Below are positions 1 to 9,078 of a stretch of DNA of 64,000 nt, one piece after another (the stretch's first letter is position 1; each line of letters opens with the position of its first letter). Position numbers and translations under genes: made by a program. A model generated the notes under the pieces. That model saw nothing but the letters and a program-made list of their open reading frames with translations, had not been told where the DNA came from and searched no databases. The stretch comes from Vagococcus acidifermentans (GTDB lineage Bacteria > Bacillota > Bacilli > Lactobacillales > Vagococcaceae). The stretch lies in contig NZ_NGKC01000005.1 of assembly GCF_003987655.1 (NCBI RefSeq), forward strand, positions 62,001 to 126,000, given 5' to 3'.

Positions 1-257
1 AGGCTTACGAGCGGCTGCTGCTGGATTGCCTGAATGGTGATGCGACCAACTTTACCCACTGGGACGAAGTGGCGCAGTCGTGGCGCATTGTCGATGTTAT
101 CCGGCAGGCATGGGACAAGGACACTGCCGCCATTCCAAGCTATGCGGCAGGTACGATGGGACCGGACGAAGCCTTCCAGCTGCTGGAAAAAGACGGCCAT
201 GACTGGATATGGCAGCCGGATGCCTGGTACCGCGAACGCGGGTATTTGACAGATTAA
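1..257 (+). CDS. zwf: Glucose-6-phosphate 1-dehydrogenase, C-terminal end (partial)
   Basis: Only the last 84 residues are present, read in frame from base 3 to the TAA at 255. They contain the conserved C-terminal stretch GDATNFTHWDEV, then WRIVDVI, and the MGPDEA(x)LL block followed by DGHDW, which is the usual end of Zwf proteins. The enzyme oxidises glucose-6-phosphate to 6-phosphogluconolactone with NADP in the cytosol, the entry step of the oxidative pentose phosphate pathway. The gene is cut by the window edge, so its start and operon are not visible. A strong terminator follows directly. Confidence 0.93.
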   Translation, partial: AYERLLLDCLNGDATNFTHWDEVAQSWRIVDVIRQAWDKDTAAIPSYAAGTMGPDEAFQLLEKDGHDWIWQPDAWYRERGYLTD

Positions 258-260
258 AAA

Positions 261-296
261 AACGTTCGGCAGGATGTCCCCTGTCGAACGTTTTTA
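261..296 (+). terminator. Rho-independent terminator after zwf
   Basis: A 13-bp stem (AACGTTCGGCAGG with its near-perfect complement, one G-T pair) closes a short loop and ends in TTTTT. It lies between zwf and the convergent DUF2187 gene and could serve both strands. Confidence 0.85.
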
Positions 297-297
297 A

Positions 298-498
298 CTA
301 GTCAGATTTTATTGAGCCGATTAACTGGCAATTTTTTTTACTGACGACAAGCCTGCCCAAGTATTTGTCGGCCATCTCTTCAGACGGATTGGTAACGTCA
401 ATCAAGTAAGAGTTTTCATATTCCTTTTCAATAAAGCCTTCATAAGTTTTATCTTCCCATGAAAATGTGAGTTTGCGGTTAATATTATCCACAGCCAT
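298..498 (-). CDS. DUF2187 family small protein
   Basis: A 66-residue protein with the pattern of DUF2187: MAVDNINRKLTFSWEDKTYEG, then IEKEYENSYLIDV, NPSEEMADKY and GRLVVSKKNC. The family is short, soluble, conserved in Bacillales and Lactobacillales, and of unknown role. I place the start at ATG 498, preceded by GGTGGAGG, although that ribosome site is very close; a TTG at 525 would add nine residues. The gene stands alone, converges on zwf, and has a good promoter at 570-598. Confidence 0.72.
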   Translation of the reverse strand: MAVDNINRKLTFSWEDKTYEGFIEKEYENSYLIDVTNPSEEMADKYLGRLVVSKKNCQLIGSIKSD

Positions 499-569
499 CC
501 CCTCCACCAAATCAATTGATACCAATTATGCCCTAAAAGTGCTGAAAAGGAAAGAGAAAACCAAAAAAA

Positions 570-598
570 GTTATAAAAAAGTCAAACTATTGTTACAA
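570..598 (-). promoter_or_regulatory. Promoter of the DUF2187 gene
   Basis: On the minus strand TTGTAA and TATAAC are separated by 17 bp, about 45 bp before the possible TTG start. Confidence 0.5.
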
Positions 599-708
599 TT
601 GACGAACGTTGCGAGCGGGTGTGAACGAAAAAGCGCCTTTCAACGCGTAAAAAGACGTTTTTACACACGACCGGACAGAAAAAATCAGCGCGCCGGGCGA
701 TAACCGGG

Positions 709-731
709 GAACAGACGGCTGTTCTTTTTTT
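709..731 (+). terminator. Small hairpin with T-tract upstream of nagA
   Basis: GAACAG-ACGG-CTGTTC followed by seven T. No gene precedes it on this strand within 400 bp, so it may end a short leader transcript or attenuate read-through into nagA. Confidence 0.5.
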
Positions 732-767
732 GACAGGGTCCGGTCCAGTCCGGACTGCGGACAATTC

Positions 768-796
768 TTGACTAGCAAAAGATTTAATGATAGCTT
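768..796 (+). promoter_or_regulatory. Possible nagA promoter
   Basis: TTGACT and TAGCTT are 17 bp apart, 38 bp upstream of the chosen ATG. The -10 is a weak match. The same TTG could be mistaken for a start codon, which is why I reject the longer reading. Confidence 0.4.
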
Positions 797-833
797 AGAG
801 TTGAAATTATTTAAAGAAAGAAGTTGTGGAGAA

Positions 834-2000
834 ATGAAAAAGTATGTCTACGCAGATCGATTTTTCTTACCCAGCGGGACGGTTGGCCCAGGCTATTTAG
901 ATATTTCAGATGGAGTGTTTGGCGAGATTGCAACAGAAATTGACAATGATTTTGGCGAAGTCATTGATTACTCAGGCAAATGGATTGCACCGGGGCTGGT
1001 GGATACGCACATTCACGGCTATATGAATCATGATGTCATGGACAACGACCCTGAAGGGCTGAAAGTGATGTCAGAAGGCCTTCTTTCTTGCGGAGTTACG
1101 TCGTTTCTGCCGACAACGCTGACATCCAGCCGCGAGCAGCTGACTGCCGTGGCCAAAACAATCGGCGAAGTACATCAAGAGGTAACAGGGGCAAAAATTC
1201 AGGGGATTTATTTTGAAGGCCCGTTTTTCACCGAGGAATACAAAGGTGCGCAAAATCCGGGTTATTTTTCCGACCCTGATTTGGATGTCTTTAACGAATG
1301 GCAGGAAGTGTCCGGCCACCTCATTAAAAAAATCGCCTTGGCACCCGAGCGTGACGGCGCAGCCGAGTTTGTCAAACGGGTGACTGACGACGGTGTGGTC
1401 GTGGCTTTGGGCCACAGCAATGCCACTTTGGCAGAAGCGCGGGATGTGGTCGAATCAGGCGCCAGCGTGTTCGTGCATGCGTTCAACGGGATGCGCGGCC
1501 TGAACCACCGGGAACCTGGCATGGTCGGTGCAGCGATGAGTTTGAAACATGTCTTTTCCGAGCTGATTTGCGACGGCCACCATGTCCATCCGACAGCGGC
1601 CGGTATTTTGATGGAGGCAGTAGGGCATGACCATGTGGCATTGATTACGGACTGTATGATGGCCGGCGGCATGCCGGACGGCGACTACATGCTGGGAGAA
1701 TTTCCGGTGAAAGTGGCTGGCGGTACTGCACGAATGGCGGAAGGCAACCTTGCCGGCAGCATTTTGAAGCTGAAAGAAGCCATCAAACATGTGGTCGACT
1801 GGGGCTTGGCTACGCCGGAGGAAGCCGTCATGATGGCGACTTATGTTCCTGCTGTCAGCTGTAAGATAGATGACCAGTGCGGCCAGATTGCCAAAGGACG
1901 TGCGGCCGATTTCATCGTTTTGGAACCGGACATGAATTTGCTGGCAACATATCTTGACGGCAACTGCCGTTTTGAAGTAGATACTTATTCTGCTGACTAA
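834..2000 (+). CDS. nagA: N-acetylglucosamine-6-phosphate deacetylase
   Basis: This 388-residue cytosolic amidohydrolase removes acetate from GlcNAc-6-phosphate, feeding amino-sugar and cell-wall-derived GlcNAc into glycolysis. Signature blocks in order are DTHIHG (metal ligands) near residue 55, GIYFEGPF with the metal-binding Glu, ALGHSNA, VHAFNGM, CDGHHVHP and ITDCMMAGGMPDG with the catalytic Asp. Length is normal for the family. The start at ATG 834 follows GTGGAGAA; the frame is open to a TTG at 768, but that lies in the likely promoter. Strong hairpins follow, so the gene is probably monocistronic. Confidence 0.95.
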   Translation: MKKYVYADRFFLPSGTVGPGYLDISDGVFGEIATEIDNDFGEVIDYSGKWIAPGLVDTHIHGYMNHDVMDNDPEGLKVMSEGLLSCGVTSFLPTTLTSSREQLTAVAKTIGEVHQEVTGAKIQGIYFEGPFFTEEYKGAQNPGYFSDPDLDVFNEWQEVSGHLIKKIALAPERDGAAEFVKRVTDDGVVVALGHSNATLAEARDVVESGASVFVHAFNGMRGLNHREPGMVGAAMSLKHVFSELICDGHHVHPTAAGILMEAVGHDHVALITDCMMAGGMPDGDYMLGEFPVKVAGGTARMAEGNLAGSILKLKEAIKHVVDWGLATPEEAVMMATYVPAVSCKIDDQCGQIAKGRAADFIVLEPDMNLLATYLDGNCRFEVDTYSAD

Positions 2001-2016
2001 TCGTATACTTGTCGTT

Positions 2017-2058
2017 CCCCTGTACTGAACCGCTCAGGCTCGGTACAGGGGCTTTTTT
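2017..2058 (+). terminator. nagA: Terminator after nagA
   Basis: CCCCTGTAC pairs perfectly with GTACAGGGG around a 17-base loop, then CTTTTTT. Confidence 0.85.
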
Positions 2059-2070
2059 ATCTAAAAAAAA

Positions 2071-2100
2071 AGCCCGTCTCTCAACCAGACGGGGCGTTTT
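2071..2100. terminator. Second hairpin, possibly bidirectional
   Basis: AGCCCGTCT pairs with AGACGGGGC, preceded by A9 and followed by GTTTT. It backs up the nagA terminator. The stretch from 2101 to 2386 holds no gene I can support. Confidence 0.6.
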
Positions 2101-2386
2101 GAAACATAAAATCGTGTAATGTAAGGGAAGGGGAAGTTGTGGATTTTATGTTTCACATATATACTAGCGATACTATCTTTAGTTTATGGGTATGCATGTA
2201 TTTTTTCAATGGATTTTCCCTTTTTAAATCGTTGTAACCATTTAGATGATCATAAAACCTGACCGGACAACGGTTTCTTAGACTGTCATATTTTGCACAA
2301 AGCTGTGAACTATTTTGGAAATTGTTTTAAAAATAGGCGTTTTCAGAAATATTTTTGACAATCGGCAAGAGTTCACAGAATCTTCA

Positions 2387-2442
2387 TTGACAGTATGACA
2401 ACCTGTCAGTTAAGATGGAGCAATATTAATGACAAGTTGTCA
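2387..2442 (+). promoter_or_regulatory. Promoter with two TetR-type operators
   Basis: TTGACA (2387-2392) and TAAGAT (2411-2416) are 18 bp apart. Two palindromes overlap this promoter: TGACAACCTGTCA at 2396-2408, inside the spacer, and TGACAAGTTGTCA at 2430-2442, just after the start of transcription. They share the half-site TGACA and begin 34 bp apart. Their placement predicts repression by the TetR-family protein encoded at 4492, which sits in the same operon. Confidence 0.75.
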
Positions 2443-2462
2443 GTTTTGGAGTGAAAGCGAAG

Positions 2463-4463
2463 ATGTCAGTGTTAACATTAAAACATGTGAACAAGTATTA
2501 CAAAGTAGCCGGCAATCAGCCGTTTCAGGCATTAAAGGATGTCACTGTGTCGTTTGACAAGGGGGAGCTGGTGGCAATCATCGGTGAATCCGGCAGCGGC
2601 AAATCCACGCTGATGAATTTAATCGGCGGACTGGACTCTGATTTCGACGGGGAAATCCTGTTTAACGGTCAAAATTTAGGGACATTCAAAGAGGCGGATT
2701 TCGTCAAATACCACAAAGAAAACGTCGGATTTGTGTTTCAAAGCTTCAATTTGATTTCCCACCTGAACCTGCTGGACAATGTGACCATGGCCATGACGCT
2801 GGCCAATACATCAAAAGAAGAGCGCATCAAGCGCGCCAAAGAAGTGTTGAGCGATATGGGGCTGTCTGACCATATTTACAAAAAACCGGACCAGATTTCC
2901 GGCGGACAGAAACAGCGTGTGGCGATTGCCCGCGCATTGGTGAACGACCCGGATATCATCATTGCCGATGAACCGACGGGTGCACTGGACGCTGAAACGA
3001 CCGAACAAGTGCTGGAGATTATCACCGACATTGCCAAGCGCGGCAAGCTGGTGGTGATGGTCACCCACTCGGCGCAAGTCGCCGGTCACTGCAGCCGTAT
3101 CGTATCCATCGACAACGGCAGTATCGTGGACGACAAACGCAACAGCGAACCGCTCATTCATGAAGAGGTCAAGTCGTCACAGCCTGCTGTCGGCAATAAA
3201 AACTTGAGTTTCTTTTCCGCTATCCGTCTGGCCTTGCTGAATATGAAAGAAAAGCTGTCCCGCAACTTGCTGGTAGCGGTCGGCTCAAGTATCGGCATCA
3301 TGAGCGTTATCCTGATGCTGGCGCTGGGCAATGGTGTCAAGACCTACATCAACGACACGATGAACAGTTTTGTCAATCCGTTAGTGACGGAAGTCCGGAT
3401 GCCTGCCGACACCCAAGGGGAAGAGGCGGGAAGTGATGATCAGACGTCGCTGGAAGCGATGCAGCGGCAGCAGCAGATGGAGATGCAGAGCATGTTGACA
3501 GCAGATGCGCCGTTTCAAACTGAGAATCTTGATGAATTGGCAGCTCTTCCCAATGTCAAATCATTGGAAAAAGGCTACAGCCTGCTGTCGTTCGGCGCTA
3601 ACCGTGTAGCCTACGATGAGAATGAATCAATGATTCTGACTTTCGCTACAGTTTCCAGCAATTTAAATGAGTCCAACCTGACGGCGGGGAACTGGCCGGA
3701 AGCTGGTCAAATCATGTTGTCTCAAAGTGTGGCTGATGAACTGGCAGAGGACAGCATGATTGGCCGTACGGTGACATTGACATTGACACTGGGCGAACAG
3801 GTCGTCTCCCGCGAATTTGACGTGAGCGGCATTTTCGGCTCGGACTCTGATGCGATGAGCGGGATGAGTGCAGCTTATGTGACCTTTGAAGACTTGAACG
3901 ACTGGTACCAGGCGGAAAATATGACACTGGAGCCAAATGTCGTATTCCTGCTGGCTGAAACAGCAGACGATACGGAAAGCATCAAAAACAAAGTCAAAGA
4001 CATGGGCTATCAAGGTTCTGCTCAAGAAGCCATGACCAACATGTTCAATGAAATGCTGGACGTCCTGACATACGTGCTGGCGGCTGTGGCTGGTATTTCA
4101 CTGGTGGTTTCCGCCATCATGATTTTAGTCGTGCTGAACATCAGTGTGGTCGAACGTACGAAAGAAATCGGCATCTTGAAAGCGCTCGGGGCACGCAAAA
4201 AAGATATCCGGCGGATTTTTGTTTCCGAAGCATTTCTAATAGGGTTGTTTTCCGGCGTCATCGGGATTGCCTTTGCCTTTGGTCTGGGGTATGGCATCAA
4301 TCAGTTCAGTTTAAATGTGTTTGACGTGCCGATCATCCAAATTGCCAATGAAAATATCGTGATGGGTTTGGCCATCAGTGTGGTCATCAGCATGCTGGCG
4401 AGCTTTTTGCCTTCCCAGCGGGCAGCCGGACTGGACCCGGTCGAGTCGCTTCGCAGAGAGTAG
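2463..4463 (+). CDS. MacB-type ABC exporter, ATPase and permease fused
   Basis: A 666-residue protein in which an ATP-binding domain (about residues 1-230; Walker A GESGSGKST, signature ISGGQ, Walker B IIADEP) is fused to an FtsX/MacB permease. The permease has one membrane segment near residue 265, a large extracytoplasmic domain of about 250 residues, and three C-terminal membrane helices ending DPVESLRRE. MacB-type systems work by mechanotransmission and typically export peptides or antibiotics. ATG 2463 is chosen over the in-frame GTG 2451 because the ribosome site GGAG abuts that GTG. The operator pair upstream and the TetR gene downstream suggest an inducible, drug- or peptide-responsive exporter. 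Confidence 0.88.
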   Translation: MSVLTLKHVNKYYKVAGNQPFQALKDVTVSFDKGELVAIIGESGSGKSTLMNLIGGLDSDFDGEILFNGQNLGTFKEADFVKYHKENVGFVFQSFNLISHLNLLDNVTMAMTLANTSKEERIKRAKEVLSDMGLSDHIYKKPDQISGGQKQRVAIARALVNDPDIIIADEPTGALDAETTEQVLEIITDIAKRGKLVVMVTHSAQVAGHCSRIVSIDNGSIVDDKRNSEPLIHEEVKSSQPAVGNKNLSFFSAIRLALLNMKEKLSRNLLVAVGSSIGIMSVILMLALGNGVKTYINDTMNSFVNPLVTEVRMPADTQGEEAGSDDQTSLEAMQRQQQMEMQSMLTADAPFQTENLDELAALPNVKSLEKGYSLLSFGANRVAYDENESMILTFATVSSNLNESNLTAGNWPEAGQIMLSQSVADELAEDSMIGRTVTLTLTLGEQVVSREFDVSGIFGSDSDAMSGMSAAYVTFEDLNDWYQAENMTLEPNVVFLLAETADDTESIKNKVKDMGYQGSAQEAMTNMFNEMLDVLTYVLAAVAGISLVVSAIMILVVLNISVVERTKEIGILKALGARKKDIRRIFVSEAFLIGLFSGVIGIAFAFGLGYGINQFSLNVFDVPIIQIANENIVMGLAISVVISMLASFLPSQRAAGLDPVESLRRE

Positions 4464-4491
4464 CAATGAAAAGACAAGGGAGTGTAAGCCA

Positions 4492-5106
4492 ATGCCGACT
4501 GCGCAATTTTTCAAACTGGAAAAGGACAAGCAGGCACGTATTTTAGCGGCGGCTGTCAAAGAGTTCAGCACCGTTCCTTATAATGACGCATCAATCAACC
4601 GGATTATCAAGACAGCGGACATTTCGCGGGGCAGCTTTTATTTGTATTTTGCAGACAAGGAAGATTTATTGTTCTATTTGTTGCAGGAGCTGGTGGAAAA
4701 ACCCGCCGTGGCTGCCTATCAGGGACTGAGCCGGCCGCCTGCCGATATCTTTGAATTCGGCCTTTGCGCGTTTGATATTTTCAGCGGACTGCTGGAAACA
4801 CACCGCGCACTGCTGGGACAGATTTTCACCACGATTTCATTTGAACAAGTTCAAGTGGTGGTGGCCCGTCATCACAGTAAAATCCGTGAGTTGTCGCCAA
4901 TCTCAGCCGACGACGGCTGCCACCGTCTGGGGATTGATTTTATGTCAATTCAAACGGCTGAGATGAAAACCGCGGCCAAGGGAGTCGAGCTGGCTGTCCT
5001 GCATGCGCTGCTTCATCTGGCACTGCCTTGCGTCGGACCAAGCGAGACGCGCCGGGAGCTGGCTTTGCTGCTTGACCTGCTGAAGCGCGGCGCTGCAAAC
5101 TGCTAA
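4492..5106 (+). CDS. TetR family transcriptional regulator
   Basis: A 204-residue regulator with an N-terminal TetR helix-turn-helix (about residues 10-57; motif INRIIKTADISRGSFYLYFADKE split over the recognition helix) and a ligand-binding C-terminal domain that I cannot assign. The frame is open further upstream inside the ABC gene, but ATG 4492 has a GGGAG ribosome site, 28 bp after the ABC stop. It is co-transcribed with the exporter, and the paired palindromes at 2396-2442 are its probable operators, giving autoregulation. The inducer is unknown. Confidence 0.88.
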   Translation: MPTAQFFKLEKDKQARILAAAVKEFSTVPYNDASINRIIKTADISRGSFYLYFADKEDLLFYLLQELVEKPAVAAYQGLSRPPADIFEFGLCAFDIFSGLLETHRALLGQIFTTISFEQVQVVVARHHSKIRELSPISADDGCHRLGIDFMSIQTAEMKTAAKGVELAVLHALLHLALPCVGPSETRRELALLLDLLKRGAANC

Positions 5107-5108
5107 CA

Positions 5109-5143
5109 AAAGAACGGGGAAGGCTGATTCCCCGTTCTTTTTT
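5109..5143 (+). terminator. Terminator after the tetR-type gene
   Basis: A perfect 12-bp stem AAAGAACGGGGA / TCCCCGTTCTTT followed by further T residues. Confidence 0.9.
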
Positions 5144-5166
5144 GTCTGTTGAATAAATCATTTCGC

Positions 5167-5196
5167 TTGACTTGTAAAATGATGTATAATTAGAAT
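5167..5196 (+). promoter_or_regulatory. walR: Promoter of the wal operon
   Basis: TTGACT and TAGAAT are separated by 18 bp, 42 bp before the walR start. An overlapping TATAAT at 5185 lacks a correctly spaced -35. Confidence 0.55.
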
Positions 5197-5237
5197 GATA
5201 CCTTGCAAAAAGGTCACTTCATACAGGAGGGCAAAAA

Positions 5238-5945
5238 ATGAAGAAAATATTAGTTGTAGATGATGAAAAGCCTATTTCAGATATTGTAAAATTTAGTTTA
5301 GCCAAGGAAGGGTACGACGTGTACACGGCTTTTGACGGCGAGGAAGCTGTTGAAAAAGTCAAAGAAGTCGAACCGGATTTGGTCCTGCTGGATTTGATGC
5401 TGCCTAAGATGGACGGATTGGAAGTTTGCCGCGAAATCCGCAAAAACTACGACATGCCGATTATCATGGTAACAGCGAAAGATTCTGAAATTGATAAAGT
5501 CTTGGGACTTGAACTCGGAGCCGACGACTATGTGACAAAGCCGTTTTCCAACCGGGAACTGGTGGCGCGCGTCAAAGCGAATCTGCGCCGTCAGAGCCAT
5601 GCGAGCAGCAAAGCGAATGAAGAAAACGACAGCAACGAACTGAAAATCGGTGCGCTGACCATTCACCCGGACGCCTACATCGTATCCAAACGGGGCGAAA
5701 CGATAGAGCTGACGCACCGCGAGTTTGAATTGCTGCACTACCTTGCGAAACATCTGGGACAGGTGATGACGCGGGAACACTTGCTGCAAACGGTCTGGGG
5801 CTACGATTATTTCGGCGATGTCCGCACAGTGGACGTAACGGTCAGACGCTTGCGGGAAAAAATAGAGGATAACCCTAGTCATCCGGCCTGGTTAGTGACC
5901 AGAAGAGGTGTGGGATATTATCTGAGAAATCCTGATAAAGACTAG
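5238..5945 (+). CDS. walR: Essential cell-wall response regulator WalR (VicR/YycF)
   Basis: A 235-residue OmpR/PhoB-type regulator. The receiver domain holds the acidic pocket VVDDE, the phosphorylated Asp at about residue 52 (LLDLMLP) and the Lys of VTKPFS; the C-terminal winged helix includes HREFELL and [13 protein letters not shown]. WalR governs autolysin and wall-metabolism genes in low-GC Gram-positives and is usually essential. The start has the site AGGAGGGC 8 bp upstream. It heads a five-gene operon with its kinase and the accessory genes, the standard order in this group. Confidence 0.96.
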   Translation: MKKILVVDDEKPISDIVKFSLAKEGYDVYTAFDGEEAVEKVKEVEPDLVLLDLMLPKMDGLEVCREIRKNYDMPIIMVTAKDSEIDKVLGLELGADDYVTKPFSNRELVARVKANLRRQSHASSKANEENDSNELKIGALTIHPDAYIVSKRGETIELTHREFELLHYLAKHLGQVMTREHLLQTVWGYDYFGDVRTVDVTVRRLREKIEDNPSHPAWLVTRRGVGYYLRNPDKD

Positions 5946-5956
5946 GAGTTACACGA

Positions 5957-7786
5957 ATGAACAAAAAAATTAGGTTTTACCAGTCTGTCAATTTTAAAAT
6001 CGCACTTGTGTTTGTCCTGCTGCTGATGATTTCGATTCAGGTCATCGGTGCGATTTTTATCGGACAGTTGGAGTCTTCGACAATCGAGTCATTTGAAATC
6101 AACATGACTTCACAAGTCGAAACACTTGCGACAAACCTAAGCAATGAATTAAGCACGTATAAAGAACAAGATTTAAAAGACAATACCAATTTGAATCGTC
6201 TGCTCAGCGACTTTGCCAAATCAGATGTCATCGAAGCACGGATTATCGACGAAAAAGGTACGATTCTGGCGACCAGCGACGCCAATCTTCTGACCGAAGT
6301 CGGGAAAAAAAGCGACTACTGGCTGCTGACAGATTTAAAACCGAAGAGCGAGGAAATTACGAATCCCCAGACTGGTGACCGGGTGTTTCGGAACTGGCGG
6401 CCGATTTATTCGCCGACAGGAGAAACGGTCATCGGTTTTCTCTATGTGCTGAGCGACATCGAAAGCCGCTACAGTCAGGTCAGCGACGTGACATTGATAT
6501 TCTTTTACGCTTCCATGGTGTCTGTGGGGATTTCTCTGGCAGTCGTCCTCTTGGTGTCAAAAACCATTACCAAACCGATTGGCGAAATGAAGCGTCAGGC
6601 GGGCCGCATAGCGCAAGGCGACTATACCGGCCGTGTGGAGATTCACGGCAATGACGAGCTGGGACAGCTTGGCGAAACCTTTAATGAGCTTTCCGCCCGG
6701 GTTGAGGAAGCCCAGGAGACGATGGACTCCGAGCGGCGGCGTCTGGACAGTGTCTTGACGCACATGACCGACGGCGTTATCGGGACAGACCGGCGCGGGA
6801 ATGTGATTATCATCAACGAAACGGCTCTTAGTCTTTTGGAGACGACCAACGAAGAAGCACTGGGCAAATCGATTCTTGATCTTCTGGATATCCGCGGGGA
6901 ATACAGTTTCCGCATGCTGCTGGAAGAACAGGAGGAAATTTTGCTGGACTTTTCCGCCTCGGAATTCGACCAGGTGATTTTACGGGCCGATTTTGCCATC
7001 ATCCGGCGCGAATCGGGCTTCATCAGCGGTCTGGTGTGTGTGCTGCATGACGTGACCGAGCAGACGAAGGCCGAACAGGAACGGCGCCAGTTTGTTTCCA
7101 ACGTGTCGCATGAACTGCGGACGCCGCTGACGAGCATGCGCAGCTACATTGAAGCGCTGGTGGACGGCGCCTGGCAAAGCCCTGAAGTTGCCCCGCAGTT
7201 TTTAAAGGTAACGCAGGAAGAGACAGAGCGCATGATTCGGATGATTAACGACTTGCTGCAGCTGTCGCGGATGGACACACAGAAAATGACACTGCAAGTC
7301 GAACTGGTCAATCTGAATGAACTGTTCAACTATGTGCTTGACCGGTTTGACATGGTTATCAAAAACGAAGGCAGAAATTATGACATCAAGCGGGAATTCA
7401 CCAAACGTTCCCTCTGGGTCGAAATCGATGCGGACCGCATGATTCAGGTGCTGGACAATATCCTGAACAATGCCATGAAGTATTCACCCGCCGGCGGCAC
7501 CATTACCTGCCGGCTGCTGGAGACCCATAAAAATGTCATCATCAGTATTTCAGACCAAGGCCTCGGCATCCCTAAAAAAGATTTGGGACGCGTCTTTGAC
7601 CGGTTTTACCGCGTTGACAAAGCACGCTCCCGGGCGATGGGCGGGTCAGGGTTGGGACTGGCGATTTCCAAAGAAGCAGTGAAGGCACATGGCGGCAACA
7701 TTTGGGTGGAAAGTGAAGAAGGGAAAGGGTCGACCTTTTTCATTTCACTTCCGTATGAGCCGTATGAGGAGGAAATATGGGAATGA
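5957..7786 (+). CDS. walK: Sensor histidine kinase WalK (VicK/YycG)
   Basis: A 609-residue membrane kinase with two membrane helices (about 13-32 and 180-203) flanking an extracellular PAS-like domain, then HAMP (about 204-256), a cytoplasmic PAS, HisKA with His385 in NVSHELRTPL, and a HATPase with N, G1 and G2 boxes (NNAMKYS, DQGLGIP, GGSGLGLAI). It senses the cell wall or division state and phosphorylates WalR. The two-helix form with an extracellular sensor is the Bacillus/Enterococcus type, unlike the single-helix streptococcal VicK. The last 10 bases overlap the next gene. Confidence 0.96.
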   Translation: MNKKIRFYQSVNFKIALVFVLLLMISIQVIGAIFIGQLESSTIESFEINMTSQVETLATNLSNELSTYKEQDLKDNTNLNRLLSDFAKSDVIEARIIDEKGTILATSDANLLTEVGKKSDYWLLTDLKPKSEEITNPQTGDRVFRNWRPIYSPTGETVIGFLYVLSDIESRYSQVSDVTLIFFYASMVSVGISLAVVLLVSKTITKPIGEMKRQAGRIAQGDYTGRVEIHGNDELGQLGETFNELSARVEEAQETMDSERRRLDSVLTHMTDGVIGTDRRGNVIIINETALSLLETTNEEALGKSILDLLDIRGEYSFRMLLEEQEEILLDFSASEFDQVILRADFAIIRRESGFISGLVCVLHDVTEQTKAEQERRQFVSNVSHELRTPLTSMRSYIEALVDGAWQSPEVAPQFLKVTQEETERMIRMINDLLQLSRMDTQKMTLQVELVNLNELFNYVLDRFDMVIKNEGRNYDIKREFTKRSLWVEIDADRMIQVLDNILNNAMKYSPAGGTITCRLLETHKNVIISISDQGLGIPKKDLGRVFDRFYRVDKARSRAMGGSGLGLAISKEAVKAHGGNIWVESEEGKGSTFFISLPYEPYEEEIWE

Positions 7787-9078
7787 GGCGACTACTTGAT
7801 TACAGCATTCGATATGGTCTGGCAGCAATGGTTGCGTTAAGCTTGTTCCTGTCGTTCAAAATCTGGACGAAGCCGGCCAATTCGACGCACAAGGAAACTA
7901 AAAAAGACCAGACAGAAGTGGTTCAGAAGAAAAGCCGCAGTGAAGTATTTCTCCCGACGAAGCTGATTTACCATCATGTCGACGATCAGGATTCGCTTAG
8001 TTACCGGGAAGGGCTGATCAGCAACATCCAGCAGAAACTGAAAAAATTCAATTACGACCGTCTTGAGGAATTAGCCGGCGGCGAAGCGACTTTTCAGCGG
8101 ATTAAGACGCAGCGCCACGCGGTGGAGCTGACGTATCCCCAGCCGCTGCCGCTGAAACTGTACCAAGAGGTGTTTGAACTGCCGATTGCCGATATCGACA
8201 GTTTGAAGGATGATGTGATGATTGACGGGGTCATGATTTCTATCGCCGACAACTATCTGTATCTGCTGAACCATGTGGATATGACTGTCTACCGGACGAA
8301 GATGATGGGAGACTTCCCGAGTATAACAGCTGAATTCCGTGACGAGGACAATGTCTTTTTCGATGTGGATTTTGACAGCGAGAATGTCGGCCAGATTTAT
8401 TACGTCAATGAAGACATCCAATTGAAAAAATACAGCTACATCGCAACAGTCCAGCCGTTCACCATCTTTACGGAAGCGTTCTTCAACCAGTCGGCGGAAG
8501 TCTATTCCAAGAGCAATACGGAAAATGTGGAACTGACCAATGCAGAAGGCGAATTTTTGAATGTAAATGCCGAAACAGGCGAAATCAATTACCGCGGGAA
8601 GTTGAAAGAAACGGCGGACGCTGATGCTAATATATACGACAGCAGCTTCCATTATGTCGAAAGTACCGGCAATGTGCTGGGGAATATCCGCTTTTTCGGA
8701 GCCCAGGACAACACAGTGATTTACAGAAATTATGTTGAGGGCTTCCCGGTGTTCGGCGACTACACGAAAGGCCGGATGTCGGTAACGGTGCAAAATCAGA
8801 ATGTGACTGTCACGACCAACGAGGAAACGCTGCTGGTGCCTATCCCGTCTGACGAAACTGTCCGGCTGGAGCCGACCCGCACGGTCTTGCAGCAACTGCT
8901 TGACCACGGAGCCGACATCACTAAGATTCATGATTTGCAGATCGGCTATGAATGGCAGCTCAACACGGAAACGAAACAAGTGGTCGATTTAAATCCTGCA
9001 TGGTACGTCAAGTATGACGGCATCTGGGACTCAGTAGCGGTGATAGAAGAAAAATTGTCGGAAGGAGTGGCCGGCTAA
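7777..9078 (+). CDS. walH: WalK regulatory protein WalH (YycH)
   Basis: A 433-residue YycH-family protein with one N-terminal membrane anchor (about 14-30, YGLAAMVALSLFLSFKIW) and a large extracellular part. In Bacillus YycH forms a complex with YycI and WalK at the membrane and restrains kinase activity; in Staphylococcus the pair activates it, so the sign here cannot be read from sequence. Overlap with walK and the 0-base junction with the next gene imply translational coupling. The start MGMRR offers two ATG codons two residues apart. Confidence 0.9.
   Translation: MGMRRLLDYSIRYGLAAMVALSLFLSFKIWTKPANSTHKETKKDQTEVVQKKSRSEVFLPTKLIYHHVDDQDSLSYREGLISNIQQKLKKFNYDRLEELAGGEATFQRIKTQRHAVELTYPQPLPLKLYQEVFELPIADIDSLKDDVMIDGVMISIADNYLYLLNHVDMTVYRTKMMGDFPSITAEFRDEDNVFFDVDFDSENVGQIYYVNEDIQLKKYSYIATVQPFTIFTEAFFNQSAEVYSKSNTENVELTNAEGEFLNVNAETGEINYRGKLKETADADANIYDSSFHYVESTGNVLGNIRFFGAQDNTVIYRNYVEGFPVFGDYTKGRMSVTVQNQNVTVTTNEETLLVPIPSDETVRLEPTRTVLQQLLDHGADITKIHDLQIGYEWQLNTETKQVVDLNPAWYVKYDGIWDSVAVIEEKLSEGVAG

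Noticed and set aside
5298-5882. Long open frame on the minus strand inside walR (194 codons)
   Set aside because: It is the complement of a well-supported gene, has no ribosome site and no recognisable motif.
8071-8979. 302-codon minus-strand frame inside walH
   Set aside because: Antisense shadow of walH codon bias; no ribosome site or family.
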